Made by a program: the position numbers and the translations under genes. A stretch of DNA of 64,000 nt, taken from NCBI RefSeq assembly GCF_000226115.1, contig NC_016457.1, forward strand, positions 3,224,001 through 3,288,000. The letters run 5' to 3'. Positions 46,272 through 56,832 of this stretch are shown here, piece after piece; within the stretch, counting starts at the first letter, position 1; the number at the start of each line of letters is the position of its first letter. The stretch comes from Thermothielavioides terrestris NRRL 8126. Lineage: Eukaryota > Ascomycota > Sordariomycetes > Sordariales > Chaetomiaceae. Below the pieces are notes generated by a model, which searched no databases, was not told where the DNA came from, and worked only from the letters and a program-made list of their open reading frames with translations.

Positions 46272-46749
46272 ATGGCCTCCAACGAACCGCCAAATCCGAT
46301 GGCCGAGTCCGGGGTCACGATCCGTTCCGACAGCGAGCAGTATTCGGGCCACGAAGACCTGTCGAACTCGCCGCCGTCATCCTCGTCACCGGCCGTAATC
46401 CTCTACCAACCACCGACCATCTGGTCCATCCTCCGCGGCGCCGCCATCAACCTGCTTCTTCCATTCATTAACGGCATGATGCTCGGCTTCGGCGAGCTTT
46501 TCGCTCACGAGGCCGCGTTCAGGTTGGGGTGGAGTAATACGCGGGTATGTCACACGTCTCTCTCTCTCGTCCACGCCCGCGCCCGCGCCCGCGCCCGGGC
46601 AGTCGCTGTCTGGGGTGCAACAGCTAACTGTGCGTGCGAAGGTCTTTCCTGTCTCGAGGCGACAAGCGCATCCTGTCGGTCCGGGCATCGAGGCGGTCGA
46701 GAAGCCGAGACGGCGGCGCGAACTCGACGACTTGACGAGTCTGGAATGA
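46272..46749 (+). CDS. mim1: Mim1/Tom13 mitochondrial outer-membrane import protein
   Basis: Two exons, 46272-46544 and 46642-46749, phase 0, 126 aa. The 97-nt intron has a GTATGT donor, a GCTAAC branch site, and contains a GCCCGC repeat. The cytosolic N-terminus (about 1-50) is Ser/Pro-rich and is followed by one membrane helix with closely spaced Gly residues (WSILRGAAINLLLPFINGMM to LGFGELFAHEAAFRLGW, about 51-87), the hallmark of Mim1/Tom13. Exon 2 gives VFPVSRRQAHPVGPG and the family-like end RRRRELDDLTSLE. Mim1 forms the MIM complex that inserts alpha-helical outer-membrane proteins, including Tom20/Tom70 precursors. The unspliced 247-codon frame is not the product. Confidence 0.92.
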
Positions 46750-47362
46750 TGCAGCCCGTCTGTTGCAACATTGCGGTTTCAAAACACACGAAGCGAGTGG
46801 ATACTCGCCGGTTTTGCGCCAGCATCGTGGCTATTCTTTCTTGCAAAGGGGATCGGCGGTGCTTGAGGCCTAAGTCGCAACTCGTCGCTGCGACAACGGG
46901 GTTGTCGCAAGCACGAGAGCATCACGGGCCTTCGTATACTGTTTGTACATATACGGGCGATCAAAGCCGAAGAGACCGTACGATCTAAGTCCAAATCTAA
47001 GTAGTTGACGATGTATAGACGAGGTCAATCCATTGACAACAGAATGCCTTCTTTGCCTCAGGTATCTCCAGTTCTGGTATCCCTGATGTTGATGTATTCC
47101 GTCCATGTCACCCGTGTATCCGAACGGAGTACTCTGTACCTGCAGGTGGTGTCGGCCGAGTGCCCCACTTTATCTGCGAAGGATGCGATGTCAGCCGATG
47201 CTTGGGCCGGCCGCTGAGCGGAGTAGCCAATCCTTTCGCTCGGAGGTATCCACCCGAACTCTCGGGACGCTGGCCAGGAAATTTTGGCCCGCGACGAGTC
47301 AACGAGCGACGAGCGACGGCTCGCGTGTCCAACAGTCGCCAATCCAGGAACCGCCAGACACA
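46750..47362. other. Intergenic between mim1 and oxa1
   Basis: Both neighbours run on the plus strand. No gene; overlapping short frames on both strands have no protein-like features. Confidence 0.5.
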
Positions 47363-48888
47363 ATGCTTTCCAGCAGAGGCCTCCTCCGGTCAAACCCAGC
47401 ACTGGGGCTCGCCAGGGCAGTAAGTGGTTTGATTTTGCTCCCAACTTCTGGAATTTCCACGTTTCCCCAGCTCACGGCCATGCAAAGGCGCTGCCGAAGA
47501 CGCCCTCGAGCCGACCACCACCTCTTTCGCGACAATTCGGCACTGTGTTGCGAAGCAACAATGCGGCAGCCCTGCTTCGCGCATCGACAACCCGGACACC
47601 GGCCCGCCCCCTCGCTCCGACCGCGCTGTCTCGGCGGCCATTCTCGCTCTGGCAAACACGCAATGCGTCGACCGAGTCGACGATCCCCAGCAGCAGCGCC
47701 GCTGCGCCCGCCGATGCCTCGGTGCTCTCGGACGTCACGGCGACCCCGGTGAGCCTGACTGGGAGTGACCTCCTCGACATCCCCGAGCAGATTGGCTTCC
47801 TGAAGACGCTGGGCCTCGACTACGGCTGGGGCCCGACCTCGCTCATGCAGACCCTGCTCGAGTCCGTCTACGTCTACACCGGCCTCCCGTGGTGGGCCTC
47901 CATCACCCTCGTGGCCGTCGGCATGCGACTGGCCCTGTTCAAGCCCTCCTTGACCGCCTTGGAAAACTCGCAGAAGTATCAGGACCTGCTCAAGGACCCG
48001 CGGTACAAGGCTGCGATGGAGGAGATGAAGCGCATGATGATTACAGGAAATCACCTGGCCGGCGCCGAGGCTCGGGCCAGGGTGAGCCTGATGAACCGGG
48101 CTGCCGGCTACTCGCTGTGGAAGAACCTCATCCCGTTGGTCCAGGTCCCCATCGGCATCGGCATGTTCCGCCTCACTAGGGGCATGGCTGCGCTGCCCGT
48201 CCCCTCCTTCGAGACCGGCGGGATCTTGTGGTTTACCGACCTGACCGTGCCCGACCCGCTCTTCATCTTCCCTGTTCTCACGGGCATCATCATGACCATG
48301 GCCATTAGGGTATGCGACGCACAATACATGAGCCCTCCCCCCTGCTCCGCCGGCCGGGTCCTCCGCTAACACGCTCCTTGCCAGATGCCGCTCGCATACA
48401 TGGCTCAGGAACAACAAAAAATGTTGAGGATTATGAGCCTTGTTATGTTGCCCCTCTCTGTCGTTGTCCCGCTCTTCCTCCCCGCGGGCGCCACCCTCTT
48501 CTTCTTCGTCTCGGCGGTCTTGCATTTTGTGCAACAATGGACCTTTCACCAGCCGTGGTTCCGCCGACTAGTCGGACTGAAGCCGCTGGTCAAGACGGGC
48601 GGGACTGGCGAGATGTCGTGGCAAGCACCGCGGGTCGTGGACCTGAGCGCCCCGAGAGTCGCGGGCGCACCCCGACCCGCGGCTCCGTCCGGCTCCCAGA
48701 CCATGTACCAGAGCTTGAAGTCCACGTTGGATGATGCCAAGCAGAAGTTCAACGAGCGCGCCGACCGGAGCGCGCTGGAACGGGCGCAGAAGGCCGCGCG
48801 CGAGTACGAGGAGAAGCGAGCTCTCGAGGAGAAGGAGAAGATTCTTGCGCGCCTGCAGCAGAAGCGCTTCAAGGACGAGCGGTACTAA
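47363..48888 (+). CDS. oxa1: Oxa1 mitochondrial inner-membrane insertase
   Basis: Three exons, 47363-47419, 47488-48309 and 48385-48888, all phase 0, 460 aa; introns of 68 and 75 nt. The first about 90 residues are Arg/Ser/Ala-rich without acids, a mitochondrial presequence. The YidC/Oxa1 core follows: first TM near 149-170 (YTGLPWWASITLVAVGMRLA), a matrix loop rich in charged residues (about 175-230), then hydrophobic segments near 233-250 (LIPLVQVPIGIGMF), 274-295 and 308-345. The C-terminal about 60 residues are a charged coiled coil (AAREYEEKRALEEKEK), the mitoribosome-binding tail that distinguishes Oxa1 from Cox18. It inserts mitochondrially encoded proteins into the inner membrane. Confidence 0.93.
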
Positions 48889-49589
48889 ATCAACTAGACT
48901 CGATTAGTCCAACTACGTCATCGCATTGGGGGGGGTCACGGCGTCACGGAGACAGCATCAATCATCGAGTAGAAGGCCCGGACAAAGGCAGTTATCTACT
49001 ACCTGTATACTACACCCTTTTCACCACGCAACACCATGAAAGAAATCACGTCTCGAACCGGTCACGATCCGCGTCCGGCAAGGAGCTGCAGCCCGACGAT
49101 CACTCGGATGGTGAGATGCAGTGGCTTTCTGGTGCCACCCCAAACCCATCTGTCTGGTTGGGGAAGCAACGTGCAGGAGGGGAGGAGGGGGAGCCGCGAG
49201 CACGTCATCCCTAACTGTGGGCTGCGCTGCCAAAAGCAGCCAGTGGACTGGGCGGATGCCAAGCCCACTTTGTCTGATGGGGAAGTTGAGAAGGGGGTTC
49301 ACCCACGACGACGCAATGGCGATGCGGGCAGCAGAGGCACTAGGCGGGGTTGTGTGGGTTGGCTATTCAAGCCATTTGTCTTCGTTGTGTAGTTCTGTGA
49401 TGTGTATAAATCTATCAGATAATCCCCGATTTCTTCCACGGTCCCTTGCCTTTCTCTGTCGTCAGTACCGTGCTCAACTCAACCCACACCCCTGAAATCC
49501 AAACACGCCTGAAGACAACTCGTGGCTTTTGTTCTATCCACTTCCCAAACTGCTCTCTCTTCCACACCCACTATCCCCGCAAACCCGCA
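48889..49589. other. Intergenic, promoter of the carbonic anhydrase gene
   Basis: No gene. A TATAAA box at 49405-49410 and a C/T-rich tract near 49480-49580 lie upstream of the ATG at 49590. Confidence 0.5.
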
Positions 49590-50392
49590 ATGTCAGCCGT
49601 CCAGCAGAACCTCGAGGCGGCCTCGGCCCGCTATTCCGCCTCCTTCACCCAGGGCAGCCTCGCCCTGCCCCCGGCCAAGAAGTACCTCGTCCTCACCTGC
49701 ATGAACGCGCGCATCGACCCGGCCCCGGCCTTTGGCATCGAGCTGGGCGACGCCCACGTCATTCGCAATGTGAGTTCCTCCCCATCCCCCATTGGGACTC
49801 GCCCAGCCCCGGAAGATCACTATCGATTGATTTGCCATACCCAGTTTGTGTTGTGTTTGTTGCTGATTTATGCTAACTGTGAGAGATACGCAGGCCGGCG
49901 CTTCAGCCGAGGACGCGCTCCGGTCCATCGTCATCAGCCAGCAGCTGCTCGGCACGACCGAGATCGTGCTGGTCAAGCACACCGGCTGTGGCATGCTGAC
50001 GTTCCGGAACGAGGGCGCGTACAAGATTGTTGAGGACAAGCTCGGGTGAGTTCCCTTGCTTTTTTCTCCCTGCCTCGTGTGATGGTTCCCACCTTCTTTT
50101 TGGCATCTGTCTTTGGCTCCTCCTCCTTTGGGCGCTAGGGCTGCTGTGTGGGATGTGCTGTGACGGGCGACGATTCGCAATGCTGACACGGACGTCCGTG
50201 CTGGCTCGTAGTCCCCCGGTGGTCGAGGAACTCCGCCAGAGAAAGCTTGATTTCCTGCCGTTTCCGGACTTGGAGAAGGCGGTCGAGGCCGATGTCGCGT
50301 TCCTCAGGGCGTCGAAACTGGTGCCGGACTCGGTTGTCATCAGTGGCTGGGTCTACGAGGTCGAGACGGGGAAGACGAGGCGGGTAGTGTGA
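49590..50392 (+). CDS. Small beta-carbonic anhydrase-family protein with Asp-to-Asn at the catalytic dyad
   Basis: Three exons, 49590-49769, 49894-50045 and 50212-50392, 170 aa; introns 124 nt (GTGAGT, GCTAAC branch) and 166 nt (GTGAGT). The zinc ligands of beta-carbonic anhydrases are present: Cys37, His89 and Cys92 (HTGC). Arg41 of the Asp/Arg dyad is present, but the motif reads C-M-N-A-R: Asn39 (codon AAC) replaces the Asp of the normal C-x-D-x-R. GDAHVIRN and DALRSIVISQQLLGT fit the family, and the short length fits the minimal cytosolic type. The family interconverts CO2 and bicarbonate; without the dyad Asp activity may be reduced or the function changed. No targeting peptide is seen. 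Confidence 0.9.
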
Positions 50393-50932
50393 GTCAGTCT
50401 CTTCCGGGGTGTGTCCGAGCTAATTACTGCCGCTCATGGGTCGTAATGGGACGTATGCATATTTGGAGCGTTCAGTAGCTGGGAGATGTTGCTGCCAGGA
50501 TTACGAGGTTTGGGAAGCAAAGTAGGACTATATCTGTTGCACTCCAGCATTGCCATTCATGATCCTTCTTGGAAGCTTGGTCCTGTGGCCTTTTCTGCGG
50601 TGCTCACGGCCAGTGATCTGTCAGTTCGGAGTGTTGGGGTTAGCCCACTTATGGGCTTTCCTAGCTGCTTCCTCCCTGCTTCAGACGGCAAGATCCTTCC
50701 TCGTGCCCGCAGACGAAAACGAAGAGTCGCATGAGCCCTAAGCTGCGCCCTCGGTTACGAGTCGCGACTTCCAGAGAGGCCTTCCCGGCTTGCTCCCATA
50801 CGCAGTGCTGGGCCATGTCTTCCCCCCCCCCCCCTTCGGAGTTGAGCGTTTCGCCGCGTGTCTCGTAATGATTGCATCCAAGCGCGTGCATTGACTTGAA
50901 CAACATATTAGCAGTCAGACCCCTACTTACTC
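50393..50932. other. Intergenic between the carbonic anhydrase and second ankyrin gene
   Basis: No gene seen; includes a 13-base C run at 50822-50834. Confidence 0.5.
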
Positions 50933-52567
50933 ATGGCCTCGTTTCTCTCCCTCTCGCTTCCCCTGCACTGGAGGATCCGGGATGCGCTTGTCGAGAGCAA
51001 CGACCTTGACCTGCCGAGCAAGCTAGCGGCGCTGAGCAGCCTGATTAGAACCTGTCATCTTGCCTACCACATCTACTACGCGTCGCTGTACAGGATTGCG
51101 CCCGTCGACTGGCCCCAACTCTCCCTGCTGTGCGGTGCGGCCAATGGCTCACTCCGTGCGATGGAGCACGCCGTGGCGTGTGGAGCAGACATCAACTGGT
51201 TCGGCGACGTGGGCATCCTGCCCGATCCCCGGCTAGACCCCGGCGCCAGGGTCACACTGCGGCATCTCCGGGACTCATCATACCCATCGATTCGACACAA
51301 GGGGACAGCGCTGCACCTAGCCGCCATGATGGGTCAGGACGAAGCCGTCGAGTGGCTCGTGGACCACGGCGCGAAGCTCAATGCCCAGTCCCGGAGTCTC
51401 TGTGCCTGCCGCCCAGGATGCCCGCCCCAACTACAGGCATGGCCTGAGTCGAAAATGTGGCATCCCATCCATACCGCCCTCTGTCACGGGCAGGTCTCTA
51501 CATTCATGACCCTGGCGAGGAAAGGGGCATCGATAGACGCCGTCTGCGTTGGCCGATACCGGACGGGCCGATACCCCACGGCGCTGCACCTGGCGGCGTA
51601 TGCCGGGAACTGGCAGATCGTCGACTACATCCTCGCGCATCCGGGCGCCGAATCGCGCGTCCGAGCGACCGTGGACGGCAAGACCGCTCTGCAGCTCGCC
51701 TGCCAGGGGCCACACCACGGCGGCACGAGAGAAGGCCGCGCATACATCATGCGACGGCTAGTCCAGCACGGAGCCCGGCTGGGTGACTCTGCCGAGGAGT
51801 GCGAGGTCTTGGCTGGTTACCTCGAAGTCGGCTACTTTGGAGCAGTTGTGGACCTCCTGAAATCCGGCGCATACCCCCGGCTCACCTGGGACGCTTGCCG
51901 GGAGCTGCTGCATCGGACTCTGACACCGCCTATCACGTTTCATCTCGACAAGGACAGATACAGCGTCGCTTACGCCGAGCAGCGTGAGCTGGTGAGGTTT
52001 CTCGCTCAGATGGGCGCCGACGTGAACACCTTGTGGGAGGACGACTGCGGCGGCGCCACGCCGCTCATGCTTGCCGCCCACCCTGCCCAGCCAGACTCCG
52101 TGGCTATCGAGATGATCAAGCTCGTTCTCGAGCTGGGCGGCAACCCTACGGCTACCAACCAAGCCGGCATGACCGTTCTCCACCACTTCGTCAAGACGCT
52201 GACGGATGAGTTTACCGTGTCCGAGGGACGATACCTGCTGCCGCTGTTGACCCTTCAGTACCTGCTCGGGGAGGATGTCATGGCGAGACTCGATGCAAGG
52301 GACTGCGAAGGGAAGACTGCGCTGGACTATGTATATGACGCCTTGGACGCGGGGATCAAGAACTCTGGAGGACAATGCGCCTATGCGCGGGGGATGCCGC
52401 TGGAAGCACGGTTTGGACCAGGGCAAGCAGCGGAGCAGTGGCAGCGGCAGGCTGTGCGGTTACTTGAGGCCATGTTGGCCCACGCCCGAGCGCCCATCCC
52501 ACCGCCGGTATTTGCGATAGAGACTGAGCGGCTCAAGACTGCCAGACGTCGCATCTTTGGAGACTGA
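50933..52567 (+). CDS. Ankyrin-repeat protein with possible degenerate F-box N-terminus
   Basis: Single exon, 544 aa, no intron needed. Residues about 25-60 (LDLPSKLAALSSLIRTCHLA...YASLYR) resemble the spacing of a fungal F-box, but the expected LPxE start is weak. Ankyrin repeats follow, for example GTALHLAAMMGQDEAVEWLV (about 124-143), PTALHLAAYAGNWQIVDYIL, GKTALQLACQG, GATPLMLAAHP and NQAGMTVLHHFV. The partner is unknown; fungal proteins of this build are often substrate adaptors or of unknown role. ATG context CTCATGG. It converges on the membrane-protein gene. Confidence 0.87.
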   Translation: MASFLSLSLPLHWRIRDALVESNDLDLPSKLAALSSLIRTCHLAYHIYYASLYRIAPVDWPQLSLLCGAANGSLRAMEHAVACGADINWFGDVGILPDPRLDPGARVTLRHLRDSSYPSIRHKGTALHLAAMMGQDEAVEWLVDHGAKLNAQSRSLCACRPGCPPQLQAWPESKMWHPIHTALCHGQVSTFMTLARKGASIDAVCVGRYRTGRYPTALHLAAYAGNWQIVDYILAHPGAESRVRATVDGKTALQLACQGPHHGGTREGRAYIMRRLVQHGARLGDSAEECEVLAGYLEVGYFGAVVDLLKSGAYPRLTWDACRELLHRTLTPPITFHLDKDRYSVAYAEQRELVRFLAQMGADVNTLWEDDCGGATPLMLAAHPAQPDSVAIEMIKLVLELGGNPTATNQAGMTVLHHFVKTLTDEFTVSEGRYLLPLLTLQYLLGEDVMARLDARDCEGKTALDYVYDALDAGIKNSGGQCAYARGMPLEARFGPGQAAEQWQRQAVRLLEAMLAHARAPIPPPVFAIETERLKTARRRIFGD

Positions 52568-53076
52568 GAGTCCGGAGCTGGGCATGGTATCTTGTTTTCT
52601 TCCGTATATTCCCGAGTGAGCATGCCACGCCAGGCCATATTAGCGGGTAGGAGACTGTGACAAGCAGTCTTATTAACAGCTTACAAACCATTCGGGTCTT
52701 TGTACTCCACAAGGCTGGTGATAGAAAGCAAGGGCATTTACTGTTGGAAACCTGGGAAAACGGCAGGTACAGAAAAGGAATAAAGCCGCGGGTCTGCGCA
52801 AGCCAGGCCCAACACCGAACCAAGATTGTAGGACAACGGAAAGGAGACAACAGAAACAACACATAATTGTGTATTGTGTACTTTCAGCAGCTAGCACTGT
52901 GTTGACTTTTTCAGGCCTGGGACATCAAACTCGAGACAAGAGGGGGGGGGGGGGGGGGAAATAAAAATAAAAAAAAAAAAAAAAAATAAAAAGAAAAAAA
53001 TAAAAAAAGGAAATGCACAACGACTCACACTCCCGACCATATCTCTGTCGTCCGGCCACCCGGCCCTGCGAGGAGA
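52568..53076. other. Convergent intergenic region with homopolymer block
   Basis: A 17-base G run at 52942-52958 is followed immediately by an A-rich tract to about 53010. No gene. Confidence 0.6.
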
Positions 53077-54688
53077 TCAAACCCCACCAGCCATTACCTC
53101 CTCAAGAGAGCCACGCGGCATCCACGCCCCAGGAACATAACAACTTGGCGGTCGAGTCGTCGAATGCGGTGGGAGTGAGGAAGCGGCCGACGAAGGCGAC
53201 TCCCCGCCCCGCCCAACACCCGCCGCGCCCAACTTGGCCACCCCATCATTGTCCTGCGCAAGCCCAGCAGCAGCAGCACCACTCTTCTTCCCCTCGGCCC
53301 GAACCAGCGCCGGACGCCCCCCCGTCCCAGACGCACCCATACCCCAACGACCACGACCACCACCATACCCATCCCCCGAGGCCGCCACCCTCCGCCGCTG
53401 ACCCTCCGAGCCAACAACAACAACAACAACCTCCGCGTTCCCCGCCCTCCGAACGCCCGCCCGCGCCGCCACCGGCTCCGCCACAACCGCAGCACTCTTA
53501 TTCCTGTTGCGCCGCAAAGTTCCCCGCGGATCCTCCCGCTCGGGCGACGACGGGACAGCCGTGCTCGCCGCGAAGAACGAATCGGACTCGCTTGCGCGGC
53601 GAGGGGGGAGGTCGGGTTCCTCCTCTACCTGCTGCGGCTGCTGCTGCCCCGGGTTGAGGCTGTCGTTGTTGCTGTTGCACATATTGCTGCTCCTGCTGGT
53701 GCTGATGCTGCCGGTGGTGGTGCTGCTGGTGCTGGTGGTGGTGCTGGTGGTGGTGCTGGTCTGGGAACAGCTCGTTGCCGTGCCGCTTGACTGCTGGCCC
53801 TTGGGTGGGGTGGTCGGGAGCGGCGCCGGCCGCTGTGGCACGGGGGTGGGTACGTTGAGGATGTAGCGGCGGGTGTGGGCCATCCTGCATTTGCGTGCTC
53901 TCGCACTTGTTCTTGCTGTTGCTCGGGAGGAGAAGGGGCCGCTGGACGGGGTTGAGGGGCTTAGGGTGCTGGTGCTGCTGGTGCTGCTGCTGCTGGGACC
54001 TGGGGTGACGGTCTTGTCGTCGTCGCACTCGGCGGCGCGGCAGAACGTGTCCTCGTCGAAGGGCGATGGCGTGACCCAAGGCAGGGTGAATGGGCGGCTG
54101 GAGAACTGCACAACGCCGAGGACGAGGCAGCTGGAGAGGAGTCCTGTGGCACAGACAAACATGTCGACATTCAGCTGCACCGTGCTGCTTCCCCCTTCTT
54201 CTCGGTTGATCCCCACCGCGACGCCGACCAGCGCGCCTGCCCATAAGGCGGCGGCAAGGCGTATCACGATGGCCGCCCAGGCGTGGAGCTGGTGGCGGAA
54301 TGATGGGATGGGAGAGTCGAAATAGAGGCTTTCACCTTTGCGGGCTGCGTGGACGTGCAGGAGGAGGTAGAAGAGAGAGAGCACAGACTGCGCGGATGAG
54401 CCGAATATGGGTTTAGCCGACGGTTTTCGTTGACACAAGCACATTGCGAGAGTAGGTAGAGGATGGAAAACGCACGGCGAACATAATGAAGCTCTGCATG
54501 ATTCCACGCCCGGGCTTTCCCAAGTCCGCAGCGTTGCCAAACGCGGTGGCAGACAAGGAGAGCCCAACAACGGACGCCACGGTGAGGAAGACCAGCGTGG
54601 CGAGAACCAACGTCGGCAGCCATTCCTGTCGCGCTGGTGCTCTGGAGGATTGACTTTCTGTATAGGAAGCAGACGAGGGCATATCCAC
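53077..54688 (-). CDS. Predicted four-TM membrane protein with long low-complexity cytosolic tail
   Basis: Two exons, 54688-54476 and 54387-53077, 507 aa; 88-nt intron (GTGCGT donor, GGCTAAAC branch, GCGCAG acceptor), phase 0. Hydrophobic segments: WLPTLVLATLVFLTVASVVG (about 23-45), the exon junction region QSFIMFASVLSLFYLLLHVH (about 64-85), IVIRLAAALWAGALVGVAVG (about 108-128), and MFVCATGLLSSCLVLGVVQF (about 146-165). The remaining 340 residues are rich in Ser, Thr, Gln, Pro and Gly. The layout recalls fungal four-TM MARVEL-like or uncharacterised integral membrane proteins, but I cannot assign a family. A frame extending to 54765 skips the real first exon and lacks TM1, so I reject that start. 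Confidence 0.75.
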
Positions 54689-55284
54689 TCTGAACCTGGA
54701 GTTGAGACGTCGCTGTTCCGTGATCGCAGAGAACGAGGGTAAGGCTTGAAAACAACAAAAGACATTGATGTTAACCGTGAAGAATTGAAGCTACCTCAAT
54801 CATGAAGGGAAGTGGCTCGCCATGCTGAAGATGGCGGGTATGACGACCATACCTGTCGTCGAAACTCTCAGCCCAGCCTCCCAAAAGGCTGGAGGCAGAA
54901 AAGAATGCTCCCTGCCACACATGGTTGAACCACATTCTTCAAAATGGCGGCGGGGCTAAGGCGTACTTTAACGACGGGTGGTTGGGCTGGGGGCCCTGAG
55001 TGCGACTGGAATGTGAGAGGGATGGAGTGCTGTCATCAGGGGAAACACCGACCGCACTCAGAGGTACACTGAAAACGACACTTCCAATCCCGTGCAACGA
55101 ACAGCAGAGATACCACAGCTAGGAAATCGACAAAACTGCAAGCATAGCGGCGAAGTTATGCTACGACTGCGGAAAGAAGCAGGCGAAAGATGGAAAATAG
55201 CAGGCGAACCGAAGGACGAACAAACATTGGGGATCGTGACTCGTAACCTGGTTGCATCCCTGCTCCTCTTCGGCCGAGAAAGGC
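54689..55284. other. Intergenic, promoter of the membrane-protein gene and 3' region of spe-2
   Basis: Both flanking genes are on the minus strand. Nothing recognised. Confidence 0.5.
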
Positions 55285-56832
55285 CTAGAGATCCTCGCCA
55301 ACCCTCGCCCGGTTATCACCAACCCAGTCATCGCGCTCGAAGTAGCGGAACACGAGGTAGTAGTCGTCGAATTCGTGAACGATGCGGTCCATGCGCCGGT
55401 AACCCTTGATGGCTTCCATGCGCTTGTTGACACCAGCCCGAGGGGCCACCAGGGGGTCGGCGGCTTCGTCTGCGGGCTTGTTCTTCGCCTCGAAGAAGGT
55501 CACGGTGAAGCGGCCGGGCCGGAAGATGCTGACAACGTGCTCGACGATGTCCGCTGTCTGCCGTCCGTTACGGCCGCTCGGGACGTTGGTTTCGAACGAG
55601 GCGTAGGAGCAGATGGGCTCCGGCGTCACATGGACGGTCCAGTAGTGGGCACGCTTAATGCCGCTGCCATCTGCACCGGAGTCCGGGACGGGAACGACTC
55701 CGTTAGCCGAGTAGCCGCAGGGGGAGAACAGATAGGCATCGATGCGCGCGTCGGGGTAGGCCGAAGCAGGGTACACCTGGGCTAGGCCGCACGTGTCAGA
55801 AACAACAGTGCCGAGCGCGTGTCCCTCCGTGGTCATCGCCTCGATAGCGGCCTGCTCGGTATCAGCCCCCTGGCTCCCCGGAATGTCGGACTCGCCGCAG
55901 TTGGCGAAGACGTCCACAGTCGAATCCAGGTCGCCGAGGCTGTCTTGGGCGTTACGACGAGCTTCCTGAGCTTGAGCAGGCACCCAGTCACTGGCGACCG
56001 CACTCGCCTGTTCCAGGTAAAACTGCTTCGCAAGCTCGGGATCCAGGTCCATCATCAGAACCTCGAGGGTCTCGTCGGTAGGGTCATCGACGGTAGCTCC
56101 GCCGAGAGGCGCGACGATCCCAGTGGGAATCTTGGAGCTGCGAGTTGGGCTGCCACCGTGGCTCGAACGCGGCGTCAACGGCGGCGTCAGAGTGCCGTTG
56201 ACGGGCGACGTCATGTACAGGTACCAATGATCGGCGTTCATCCGGCCGACCATGTACGCGCTGCCGTTCTCGAACATGTCGTCCAGGAACTTGACCTCCT
56301 CCTTCCAGCTCGAATGGGGACCGCGCTGGCGGTCGGGGAACAGGAAGTTCTTGCGGCTGTAGAAGACGCGGTGCGGGGTAGCGGCGACGTGGATGTCCTC
56401 CAGCGACGAGGCGTTGTGGAATGGAAAGCCGGCATCCACGGCGGCGATGCGCAGCAGGCGGCGAAGGCCAAGCAGCAGGGTCGTTGTTCCGCACGTCTTG
56501 AGGATGATCTTGTGTGGGAAGACGAACATGCTCGACTCGGAGAGGAGGTAGGCGTCGACGTGATCCGACCTGACAATGGAGAGCACCTTGCAGTTGACCA
56601 GATCCAGCATGCCCTCCCAAGTGGAGGGGCTGACAGCCTTCAAGCCATTTTCCTTGGCGCTCGGGGGCAGGGCGCTTGGGCTAGGGGAGAACCACACTTC
56701 GAGAAGCTTCTCGGGACCCTCGAAGGCGTTGCTCGAGTCCAAGTCTGCGGCGACCTCGTGGTTGATGGTCAGCTGGAGACTGCCAGGGGCCGGAGAAAAG
56801 CTGTAGTTCTCGGGGATCCCAAGGAGAACCAT
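55285..56832 (-). CDS. spe-2: S-adenosylmethionine decarboxylase proenzyme
   Basis: Single exon, 515 aa. The ATG at 56832 has an ideal context (GACCATGG); the open frame further upstream to 56892 begins with GTG, not ATG. FEGPEKLLEVWF holds the conserved Glu38 and Glu41. LLSESSMFVFP contains the self-processing site between Glu99 and Ser100, which yields the pyruvoyl group on the alpha chain; Cys114 in LKTCGTTTLL is the catalytic Cys. SPCGYSANG and HVTPEPICSYASFETN carry the Ser and His needed for processing. Between these lies a long insertion rich in Pro/Ser/Thr and acids (about 240-350), which is why the protein exceeds typical length. The enzyme makes decarboxylated AdoMet for spermidine and spermine synthesis in the cytosol. 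Confidence 0.95.
   Translation of the reverse strand: MVLLGIPENYSFSPAPGSLQLTINHEVAADLDSSNAFEGPEKLLEVWFSPSPSALPPSAKENGLKAVSPSTWEGMLDLVNCKVLSIVRSDHVDAYLLSESSMFVFPHKIILKTCGTTTLLLGLRRLLRIAAVDAGFPFHNASSLEDIHVAATPHRVFYSRKNFLFPDRQRGPHSSWKEEVKFLDDMFENGSAYMVGRMNADHWYLYMTSPVNGTLTPPLTPRSSHGGSPTRSSKIPTGIVAPLGGATVDDPTDETLEVLMMDLDPELAKQFYLEQASAVASDWVPAQAQEARRNAQDSLGDLDSTVDVFANCGESDIPGSQGADTEQAAIEAMTTEGHALGTVVSDTCGLAQVYPASAYPDARIDAYLFSPCGYSANGVVPVPDSGADGSGIKRAHYWTVHVTPEPICSYASFETNVPSGRNGRQTADIVEHVVSIFRPGRFTVTFFEAKNKPADEAADPLVAPRAGVNKRMEAIKGYRRMDRIVHEFDDYYLVFRYFERDDWVGDNRARVGEDL

Noticed and set aside
47299..48549. 416-codon minus-strand frame opposite oxa1
   Set aside because: Low-complexity Gly/Arg/Glu composition typical of an antisense shadow.
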